From: DASQFQ01 sp038327685
Lineage (GTDB): Bacteria; Actinomycetota; Thermoleophilia; Solirubrobacterales; Solirubrobacteraceae
Assembly (NCBI GenBank): GCA_038327685.1
Contig: JBBQLH010000097.1
Span: forward strand, 1-15,996
DNA: 15,996 bases
Direction of reading: 5' to 3'
Below, piece by piece: positions 9,691 to 15,334 of the stretch. Under the pieces are notes generated by a model. It did no database searches, had not been told where the DNA came from, and saw nothing but the letters and a program-made list of their open reading frames with translations. The position numbers and the translations under genes were made by a program. Position 1 is the first letter of the stretch. Each line of letters starts with the position of its first letter.

Positions 9691-10380
9691 ATGGAGGCAT
9701 CGGACCGCCCCGTGCGCGTGCTCGTCGTCGAGGACGATCAGGAGATCGCCCAGGTCCTGCAGCGCTCGCTGCGGATGGAGGGCTACGACGTCAAGGTCAC
9801 CGACGACGGTGGCAAGGCGCTCGACGAGACCCAGGCGTTCCTGCCCGATCTGATCGTGCTCGACCTCGGCCTGCCGGGCATGGACGGCATCGAGGTCGCG
9901 CGCCAGCTCCGCCGGGACGAGGACGACACGCCGATCCTCATCCTGACCGCGCGTGATGCGCTGGACTCGCGCGTCGAGGGCCTCGACGTCGGCGCCGACG
10001 ACTACCTCGTCAAGCCGTTCGAGCGCCAGGAGCTGCTCGCGCGCATGCGCGCGCTCTTGCGGCGGCGCCCGCCGCGCGGGATGGCGCCGCTGCGGGCGGC
10101 AGACCTCACCCTCAACCCCGACACGCACGAGGTCACGCGCGGCGAGCGCAAGATCGACCTCACGCAGCGCGAGTTCGAGCTGCTCGAGTACCTGATGCGC
10201 AACGAGCGCCTCGTGATCTCGCGCCAGCGGCTGCTCGACGAGGTCTGGGGCTACGACCCCTTCTCCATCACGAACACGATCGAGGTCTTCGTCTCGAACG
10301 TCCGCAGAAAGCTCGAAGCCGGTGGCGAACCCAGGCTCCTTCATACGGTCCGCGGCGCGGGCTACGTCCTCCGCGTATAA
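9691..10380 (+). CDS. OmpR/PhoB-family response regulator (MprA-like)
   Basis: A 229-residue two-domain regulator. The receiver domain (about 8-122) has the acidic pair Asp15-Asp16 (VVEDD), phosphoacceptor Asp58 in LIVLDLGLPGMDG, switch Thr86 (ILTAR) and Lys108 in the VKPF motif. The winged-helix DNA-binding domain (about 133-229) has the typical sequence LTQREFELLEYLMRN, then VISRQRLLDEVWGY, then NTIEVFVSNVRRKL, ending RGAGYVLRV. The ATG at 9691 is chosen over longer frames because the receiver begins at once and a -10 lies 7 nt upstream. An ATG at 9686 is out of frame. The partner kinase gene overlaps the 3' end. The nearest well-known relative by style is mycobacterial MprA, but the signal and targets here are unknown. 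Confidence 0.95.
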   Translation: MEASDRPVRVLVVEDDQEIAQVLQRSLRMEGYDVKVTDDGGKALDETQAFLPDLIVLDLGLPGMDGIEVARQLRRDEDDTPILILTARDALDSRVEGLDVGADDYLVKPFERQELLARMRALLRRRPPRGMAPLRAADLTLNPDTHEVTRGERKIDLTQREFELLEYLMRNERLVISRQRLLDEVWGYDPFSITNTIEVFVSNVRRKLEAGGEPRLLHTVRGAGYVLRV

Positions 10381-11752
10381 GCGCCTGCCGATCCGCTGGC
10401 GACTCGCCGGCGGCTCAGCAGCGCTGACGCTCGTGATCCTGTTCGGCTTCGCGGCGATCGTGGGCGTCCTGACCACGCGCCGGATCCAGTCGGACTTCAA
10501 CCAGCAGGTCCAGGACGCCGCCGACCAGCTCGAGAAGCAGACCGAGATCCGTGTGGTGGCGTCGAAGAACGGCACCCAGCAGCTGCATTACCGCGGGCCG
10601 AACCTCGAGGCCTACGCCGCCGCGCAGCACGCCGTCATCCGAGTCGTCACCGGGGACAACGAGGTCATCGACTCCTCGCCCCGCGCGCCCTACCTCGCCC
10701 CTCCGCTCGTGACCACCGACGAGTACGCGGGCTACCGCGTCGAGTCGCGGCCGATCAAGGTCGAGCCGTTCGGCGGATTCGGCTACATCCAGTACGCGCG
10801 GCGGCTGTCCGACGTCCAGGCGACCGCCAACCGCGTGCGCTTCTTCATCGGCCTCGGCGTGCTCGGCGGGACCGCGCTCGCGCTGCTCGCCGGCATCGCG
10901 ACCGCCCGGCGCGCGATGGCCCCGATCGCCGAGCTGACCGAGACCGCCCGCACGATCGAGCGCACCCGCGATCCGTCGCTCCGGATCCCGCGCCCCGAGG
11001 GCGAGGACGAGGTCGCCGAGCTCGCCCGCACGCTGGACGGGATGCTCCACGCGCTCGACCAGGCGCGGTCGGAGACGGAGGCGACGCTGTCACGCCAGCG
11101 CGAGTTCGTCGCCGACGCCTCCCACGAGCTGCGGACGCCGCTGACCTCCGTGCTGGCCAACCTCGAGCTGCTCGAGGAGGTGCTCGAGGGCGAGCAGCGC
11201 GAGGCAGCCGCCTCGGCCCTGCGCTCATCGCGGCGGATGCGCCGGCTCGTCGCCGACCTCCTGCTGCTCGCGCGCGCCGACGCCGGCCGCATCACGCGAC
11301 ACGAGCCGGTGGACGTCGCCAGCGTGGTCACGGAGGCCGCGGGCGAGCTCGAGCCGGTCTCCGACGGCCACGACATCACGGTCTCCGCGCCGTCGGGCGC
11401 GACGATCTCCGGAGCCCGCGACGAGCTCCACCGCCTCGCGCTCAACCTGCTCGAGAACGCGCTGCGCCACACCGACCCCGGCACCGCGGTCGAGGCCTCC
11501 GTCGAGCGCATCAACGGCCAGGTCGTCTTCTCGGTCGAGGACGACGGCCCGGGCATTGCGCCCGAGCTCCACGACAAGGTCTTCGAACGCTTCTTCCGCG
11601 GCGCCGGCGAACACTCGGGATCCTCCGGTCTCGGCCTCGCAATCGTGCGTTCAGTGGCCGAGTCGCACCACGGCAGCGTCACGCTCGAGGATCCGCTGGA
11701 CGGCCGCGGAGCCCGCTTCGTAGTGCGGTTCCCGGCCGAAACGGCGTCCTAG
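10322..11752 (+). CDS. Membrane sensor histidine kinase (HAMP, HisKA, HATPase)
   Basis: A 476-residue kinase when read from the GTG at 10322. Two transmembrane helices (about 31-53 and 173-196) flank an extracytoplasmic sensor region of about 115 residues with no recognised ligand motif. A HAMP linker (about 197-250) follows, then the HisKA dimerisation helix with phosphoacceptor His268 (ASHELRTPLT). The ATPase domain shows an N box (LALNLLENALRH, 372-383), G1 DDGPGI (407-412), the F box FERFFRG and G2 GLGLAIV (436-442). It should phosphorylate the regulator encoded just upstream. The GTG overlaps the regulator gene by 59 nt. The only other in-frame ATG/GTG/TTG nearby (GTG at 10433) lies inside TM1. 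A CTG at 10385, giving LPIRWRLAGG, would match typical kinase N-termini, so the true start is uncertain. Confidence 0.93.
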   Translation: MANPGSFIRSAARATSSAYKRLPIRWRLAGGSAALTLVILFGFAAIVGVLTTRRIQSDFNQQVQDAADQLEKQTEIRVVASKNGTQQLHYRGPNLEAYAAAQHAVIRVVTGDNEVIDSSPRAPYLAPPLVTTDEYAGYRVESRPIKVEPFGGFGYIQYARRLSDVQATANRVRFFIGLGVLGGTALALLAGIATARRAMAPIAELTETARTIERTRDPSLRIPRPEGEDEVAELARTLDGMLHALDQARSETEATLSRQREFVADASHELRTPLTSVLANLELLEEVLEGEQREAAASALRSSRRMRRLVADLLLLARADAGRITRHEPVDVASVVTEAAGELEPVSDGHDITVSAPSGATISGARDELHRLALNLLENALRHTDPGTAVEASVERINGQVVFSVEDDGPGIAPELHDKVFERFFRGAGEHSGSSGLGLAIVRSVAESHHGSVTLEDPLDGRGARFVVRFPAETAS

Positions 11753-11764
11753 CGCCTTAGCCAG

Positions 11765-11798
11765 AAAAAAAGCTCTCGGCCCGAAGGCCGAGAGCTTT
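11765..11798 (-). terminator. Intrinsic terminator, strongest for the minus strand
   Basis: A perfect 13-bp stem (11769-11781 with 11786-11798) closes a 4-nt loop. Read on the minus strand the loop is UUCG closed by C-G, the extra-stable tetraloop, and the stem runs into seven U residues (11771-11765). On the plus strand only three U's follow, so termination of the kinase transcript ending at 11752 would be weaker but still possible. The orientation implies a minus-strand transcript arriving from 11799-12058 or from the HD-GYP gene. Confidence 0.9.
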
Positions 11799-11960
11799 AG
11801 CGATCTGGACGTATGTCCTATTTGGGACTTGCCGCAACCCCCCTAAAGTCCTCAACGTCGAAGGAGAAGGAACGCCACAGGCCGAGTGTTGACGCACTCG
11901 ACATGAGCGACGGGGGGAACAACGTGGGTTGGAAGAGCTAACTTCGCTTTACCGTGTTTT

Positions 11961-11991
11961 GAGACGAGCGCCTCATGTGGCGCTCGATCTC
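11961..11991. other. Long stem-loop in the intergenic region
   Basis: CGAGCGCC (11965-11972) pairs with GGCGCTCG (11979-11986) around the 6-nt loop TCATGT. After a single bulged A (11987), GAGA (11961-11964) pairs with TCTC (11988-11991), giving 12 bp in all. On the plus strand it is followed by a T-containing but broken tract (GTTCTAGGCCTTTA). It could end a short plus-strand transcript starting near 11856, or be an internal element of a minus-strand RNA. Confidence 0.6.
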
Positions 11992-12012
11992 GTTCTAGGC
12001 CTTTATCGGAGC

Positions 12013-12035
12013 TTCGGTCGGCCTGCTTGACCGAA
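12013..12035 (-). other. Stem-loop just downstream of the HD-GYP gene
   Basis: TTCGGTC (12013-12019) and GACCGAA (12029-12035) form a perfect 7-bp stem with a 9-nt loop, 23 nt beyond the HD-GYP stop codon. No U-run follows on the minus strand, so it is not a standard intrinsic terminator. It could stabilise the mRNA 3' end or mark a processing point. Confidence 0.4.
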
Positions 12036-12058
12036 CATCCGTCCGCCAGCTCACGCTG

Positions 12059-13486
12059 CTAGGCCACTGCAGCGCGCGGGCGAGCGTAGTCCTCAACCCG
12101 CCGGTCAAAGGCGAGCTCGCGCTCGAAATCGGCCTCGTCTGAGTGGCGGAACGCCACGCCGTGGTTCTCGATCATCTCGATGAAGACGTCGACGACCAGC
12201 GGATCCAACTGGGTGCCTGCAACGCGACGGAGCTCAGCAAGGGCCTCGTCCGAGCTCACGGGGTTGCGGTAGGAGTCGCGCGAGGTCATGACGTCGTAGG
12301 TGTCCGCCGCCGCGAGGATGCGAGAGCCGAGCGGAATGTGCTCAGCGCTGAGGCGATACGGATAACCGGTGCCGTCGACCTTCTCGTGATGGCTCAGGAC
12401 GATGTCGGCGACGGGGCCATACCCCTCGATGCGACGGACGAGCTTGGCGCCCTGCTCGGGATGGAGCTTGACGATCTCCCACTCTTCGTCCGTCAGCTTG
12501 CGGTCCGCGATGAGGATCGAGTCGGGAAAGATGAACTTGCCGATGTCGTGGAAGAGGCCGGCGGTGTGGATTAGGTCCTGCTCTCGCTCCGAGAGTCCCA
12601 GCAGCCGCGCGACCTCGCGGGAGTACCGCGCGACCGCGGCGGAGTGACGCGCGGTCATAGCATCGCGCATCGACAGCGTCTGGAGAACCGTGCTGATGAG
12701 GCCGACCTGGAGGGAGGCCAGCTCGCGCGTCCGGTTCTGGAGCTCCTCGCCCCGCTCGTAGGCCTGGATGCCTGCCCTCAGGAGGTACTGGCAGATGAAC
12801 AGCACGACCGCCAGCAGCCCGACGGCGCCGACCCCGACACGCTCATAGACGAATGCAACGCCAGCTGTCAGGAGTGCCATGGCGACCTCGACCGGAAGGA
12901 CCGTGAGGTAAAGCGAGCGGAAGCTGCTCCAGAGGCTGGGTGCTCCGCCGGCCCATTCGAACCCGGCGACCATCGCGAAGTTCAGGAGGTTCGTGATCAT
13001 GAACACGAGGAGGACCACGGCCGGGAAATCCATCGTGCTCTCACTGCCGGGAATCGGGTTTCCGTGGAACAGATTGACGAGCAGCCCGCCGACGAGTGGA
13101 TAGGTGGCCATCACGACGAGGTTGTTGAACGCCTTGTCCCACCGCCGTCGCGACACGACCATGTCTACGAGGCCTGCCGCAACGCCGATCGCAGCGGCGG
13201 GGGCGGGGCCGAGCAGCGTCATGGCGAGAACGAAGGCCAGGAATGCGCCGCTAATTCGAAAGCCTCGCCAGTCCATGGTGACGAGGTCGCTGCCGATCGT
13301 GAGGAACAGCAGCAAGAACACCAGTTCAGTCGGCTGCCAGTCCGCCGACCGGGAGCAGAGGGCAGCGACGGACACCGTGCAGAACAGCACGGTTACCTGA
13401 GCCGCGAGGATGAGCCGCTGGCGCTTGGTCACGACCTCGTGTGCATCGGCGCCATCTAGTCGACCTTTAGGCCGAATTTGCGACAA
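12059..13486 (-). CDS. Membrane-anchored HD-GYP domain phosphohydrolase (c-di-GMP phosphodiesterase)
   Basis: A 475-residue protein. The N-terminal half holds about seven to eight hydrophobic segments (near 24-44, 53-70, 78-110, 120-140, 155-176, 192-214 and 217-238), which look like a MASE-type integral membrane sensor. A short helical linker (240-275) leads to a full HD-GYP domain: His281, the HDIGK motif with His313-Asp314, HPEQG at 342-346, HHEKVDGTGYP at 366-376 and AAADTYDVM at 392-400. HD-GYP enzymes hydrolyse cyclic di-GMP, so this protein probably links a membrane signal to c-di-GMP breakdown. The start is a TTG at 13486 with no Shine-Dalgarno sequence; a GTG at 13432 is an alternative. 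The gene is divergent from the MFS gene. Third codon positions use more A and T than in ftsK or recA, which suggests a different origin. The transcript probably ends at the hairpin at 11798-11765. Confidence 0.92.
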   Translation of the reverse strand: MSQIRPKGRLDGADAHEVVTKRQRLILAAQVTVLFCTVSVAALCSRSADWQPTELVFLLLFLTIGSDLVTMDWRGFRISGAFLAFVLAMTLLGPAPAAAIGVAAGLVDMVVSRRRWDKAFNNLVVMATYPLVGGLLVNLFHGNPIPGSESTMDFPAVVLLVFMITNLLNFAMVAGFEWAGGAPSLWSSFRSLYLTVLPVEVAMALLTAGVAFVYERVGVGAVGLLAVVLFICQYLLRAGIQAYERGEELQNRTRELASLQVGLISTVLQTLSMRDAMTARHSAAVARYSREVARLLGLSEREQDLIHTAGLFHDIGKFIFPDSILIADRKLTDEEWEIVKLHPEQGAKLVRRIEGYGPVADIVLSHHEKVDGTGYPYRLSAEHIPLGSRILAAADTYDVMTSRDSYRNPVSSDEALAELRRVAGTQLDPLVVDVFIEMIENHGVAFRHSDEADFERELAFDRRVEDYARPRAAVA

Positions 13487-13544
13487 CCACGCGGGAGAAC
13501 GGCATCCATGCGGTCACTTCGCCCGGCGCGCCCGCATAGAGCAA

Positions 13545-13550
13545 TAAGAT
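13545..13550 (+). promoter_or_regulatory. Candidate -10 element for a leaderless MFS transporter gene
   Basis: TAAGAT fits TAnnnT and lies 8 nt before a GTG at 13559 that is in frame with the transporter, the spacing expected for a leaderless transcript. No convincing -35 was found. This supports 13559 as the start rather than ATG 13508 or TTG 13478, both of which lie upstream of this element. Confidence 0.4.
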
Positions 13551-13558
13551 CGGGCTCC

Positions 13559-14854
13559 GTGGGGGGCCGTCTCGAACCTTTGTCCAGGCGACCGTTTGGC
13601 CGCCTGCTCGGCTCCTACACGATCAATGAGCTAGGCGACAGCGTTGGGGTCATCGCCCTCGCCCTGCTCGTCTACGAGGAGACCGGGAAGGCGCTCGCCA
13701 CCGGAGCCCTGTTCATCGCCGCGAAGTTCATCCCAGCCTTCCTTGCTCCCGGTCTGACGGCGCGCCTGGACCAGCTCGACTTCCGGCGCACGCTCGGCGC
13801 GCTCTACTTCGCCGAGGCGGTCGTCTTCGGGCTACTCGCCTTCATCGCTGATGGTCGATACGTGCTGGTGGTGGTGCTTGTCCTTGCACTCGTGGATGGC
13901 ACGCTCGCGGTGACGGCGCGAGCACTGACCCGAGGTGCGGTCGGAACGCTGCTGCAACCCATCGGCCTGCTGAAGGAAGCGAACGGCCTCTTGAACGTGG
14001 GCTTCGCGTCAGCGTCCGTGGGAGGCGCCGCGCTGGCCGGTCTACTGATCTCGCAATGGAGCGTTTCGCTCGCGCTGGCGGGCGACGCAGTGTCGTTCCT
14101 GGTCGTCGCGCTGGTGCTCGCACGCACCCGCGGGCTTCCCCCGACGCAGGTCGAGCCTCAACGCTGGAGAGAGCGCTTCCAGGGGGGTCTGGCTTTTGCG
14201 CGCAGCGACCCGGTCGTGCGGATGCTGCTGGTCGGCGAAGGACTCGCGCTCATCTTCTTCACGCTGGTGATCCCGATCGAGGTCATCTACGCGCGCGACA
14301 GCCTCGATTCCACCTCCGCGGGCTTCGGCCTTCTCGTGGCGGCGTGGGGCGCCGGCATCGTGCTCGGCAGCCTGCTCTATCTCGGTGTGAAGAGGCGCAG
14401 CGCCGCGACGCTCATCATCGGCTCCACGGCGGCGATCGGCGTCGCCTATTGCGGCATGTCGGTCGCCACCACGCTCACCGCCGCGTGTCTTCTCGCCGTC
14501 CTCGGCGGCACCGGCAACGGGATCCAGTGGATCGCGGTGGTCACCGGACTCCAGGAGGCGACGCCAGTCGACCTACAGGCTCGCGTCGTGGGCCTGCTCG
14601 AATCCTTGAATGCTGCGATTCCCGGCGTCGGCTTCCTCATCGGCGCGGCGATCGCGACGCTCGCGAGCCCGCGCACCGCGTATGCGGTCGCCGGCATCGG
14701 CGTCCTGGTGCTCGTGCTGCTCGCCCTGATCTTCCGGCGCTTCGTGCCCGATGGCTCGCCCCCGAGCATCGAGCAAACCGGGCTCCTCGCGCCGGAGCCG
14801 ACTCGGCGCGCACCGGAGCCGGTCGCGCCCGTGGATGCGTCGCCTCGGCCCTGA
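13559..14854 (+). CDS. MFS transporter (MFS_3 / EntS-like exporter)
   Basis: A 431-residue integral membrane protein with 10 to 12 hydrophobic segments. The first motif region, RPFGRLLGSYTINELGDSVG followed by ALALLVYEETGKALATG, is typical of MFS_3 exporters related to EntS and macrolide efflux proteins. The central WRERFQGGLAFARSDPVVR loop between the two six-helix halves is also characteristic of that group. It should use the proton gradient to export a small molecule of unknown identity. The C-terminal tail after the last helix is hydrophilic and Pro-rich. I chose the GTG at 13559 because a -10-like TAAGAT lies just upstream and the extra Arg-rich residues of longer frames do not look like family sequence. 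ATG 13508 or TTG 13478 would add 17 or 27 residues. The gene is divergent from the HD-GYP gene and ends 7 nt before the stop of a small minus-strand gene. Confidence 0.88.
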   Translation: MGGRLEPLSRRPFGRLLGSYTINELGDSVGVIALALLVYEETGKALATGALFIAAKFIPAFLAPGLTARLDQLDFRRTLGALYFAEAVVFGLLAFIADGRYVLVVVLVLALVDGTLAVTARALTRGAVGTLLQPIGLLKEANGLLNVGFASASVGGAALAGLLISQWSVSLALAGDAVSFLVVALVLARTRGLPPTQVEPQRWRERFQGGLAFARSDPVVRMLLVGEGLALIFFTLVIPIEVIYARDSLDSTSAGFGLLVAAWGAGIVLGSLLYLGVKRRSAATLIIGSTAAIGVAYCGMSVATTLTAACLLAVLGGTGNGIQWIAVVTGLQEATPVDLQARVVGLLESLNAAIPGVGFLIGAAIATLASPRTAYAVAGIGVLVLVLLALIFRRFVPDGSPPSIEQTGLLAPEPTRRAPEPVAPVDASPRP

Positions 14855-14861
14855 CGGTCCC

Positions 14862-14966
14862 TTAGAGCAGGATCGCCAACAAAACGAACGGCAGGGCCAG
14901 GAGGGCCACGCCGATCACCGTGAAGAAGCCGATCAGCACACGTGCCGTGCCACGCGCCCTACCCAT
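14862..14966 (-). CDS. Predicted 34-residue single-span membrane peptide
   Basis: Reading the minus strand from the ATG at 14966 to the TAA at 14864-14862 gives 34 residues. A basic N-terminus (MGRARGTARV) is followed by an uninterrupted hydrophobic helix from about residue 10 to the C-terminus, ending LPFVLLAILL. Positive residues then a hydrophobic stretch predict one transmembrane helix with the N-terminus inside. The codons are G/C-ending in the host style and the frame accounts for nearly all of the gap between the MFS and VOC genes. No Shine-Dalgarno sequence is visible, but several neighbours also lack one. I do not recognise the protein. It could be a small regulator of a membrane protein, or a chance frame. 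Confidence 0.5.
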   Translation of the reverse strand: MGRARGTARVLIGFFTVIGVALLALPFVLLAILL

Positions 14967-14973
14967 CGTGCGC

Positions 14974-14979
14974 TAGTGG
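14974..14979 (+). promoter_or_regulatory. Candidate -10 element for the leaderless VOC gene
   Basis: TAGTGG, a partial match to TAnnnT, lies 7 nt before the ATG at 14987. This is exactly the spacing seen for the response regulator gene at 9678-9691. No Shine-Dalgarno sequence lies between, so a leaderless transcript is plausible. The last base deviates from consensus and no -35 is evident. Confidence 0.3.
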
Positions 14980-14986
14980 TACTGAC

Positions 14987-15334
14987 ATGCACCTCGACCA
15001 CGTCGCCCTCACGGTCTCGGACCGCGACCGCTCCGCCGCCTTCTACGCCGAGCACTTCGGCCTCACGCAGCCCGTCCATGACGACGAGCACCTGCTGATC
15101 CTCGGTGACGAGCACGGCTCGCTGCTCGCGCTCTCGAGCGGTCCTCCGGCGGCGGCGGACCTTCCCCGCACCAACCACTTCGGGTTCCGCCTCTCGACCC
15201 GGGAGGACGTCCTCGCCGCGCGTGAGCGGTTCGCGGCGGCGGGCGTGACCGAGCTGGAGTGGCAGGACCACGGCCCCGCTCGGGTGCAGGTGTCAGACCC
15301 CGACGGCTACCGCGTCGAGGTCTATGCCTTCTAG
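14987..15334 (+). CDS. VOC-family (glyoxalase/dioxygenase fold) protein
   Basis: A 115-residue single-domain vicinal-oxygen-chelate protein. It opens with MHLDHVALTVSDRDRSAAFY, the typical first beta-strand and helix of a glyoxalase-fold module, and closes with VSDPDGYRVEVYAF. The likely metal ligands are His5, His64 (TNHFGFRL) and Glu111, so the metal site appears complete. Families with this fold include glyoxalase I, extradiol dioxygenases and bleomycin- or fosfomycin-resistance proteins; sequence alone does not say which applies here. The ATG at 14987 is preferred over a frame starting at 14942 because the domain begins at once. The stop codon shares a CTAG with the stop of the convergent rnj gene, so the two genes overlap by 4 nt. 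Confidence 0.9.
   Translation: MHLDHVALTVSDRDRSAAFYAEHFGLTQPVHDDEHLLILGDEHGSLLALSSGPPAAADLPRTNHFGFRLSTREDVLAARERFAAAGVTELEWQDHGPARVQVSDPDGYRVEVYAF

Larger units (their letters stand above)
11799..12058. other. Structured intergenic region, possible small RNA
   Basis: About 260 bp without a convincing protein gene, and visibly richer in A+T than its flanks. It holds four alternating GGAC/GTCC tetramers (11807-11851) that can pair in different ways, including GGACTT/AAGTCC at 11825-11830 and 11846-11851. It also holds a 6-bp hairpin at 11883-11900, a long hairpin at 11961-11991 and a 7-bp hairpin at 12013-12035. On the plus strand TTTGGG (11821-11826), 17 nt and TAAAGT (11844-11849) form a plausible promoter, followed by an SD-like AAGGAGAAGG at 11861-11870 with no good start codon at the right distance. 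On the minus strand the region lies between the HD-GYP stop and the strong terminator, so it could equally be a 3' UTR or a 3'-derived RNA. No known RNA family was recognised. Confidence 0.5.

Noticed and set aside
11838..11875. Possible sigma-28 (flagellar type) promoter beginning with TAAAG
   Set aside because: The expected GCCGATAA-like -10 is missing at the right distance; an ordinary TTTGGG-N17-TAAAGT reading fits better.
11903..11941. A 12-codon ATG frame (MSDGGNNVGWKS) in the intergenic region
   Set aside because: Too short to support. The SD-like AAGGAGAAGG is more than 30 nt upstream, and no hydrophobic or other pattern suggests a function.
11799..12058. c-di-GMP-I riboswitch, tmRNA, SRP RNA, RNase P RNA or tRNA in the intergenic region
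   Set aside because: I looked for the conserved cores of these RNAs on both strands and did not find them.
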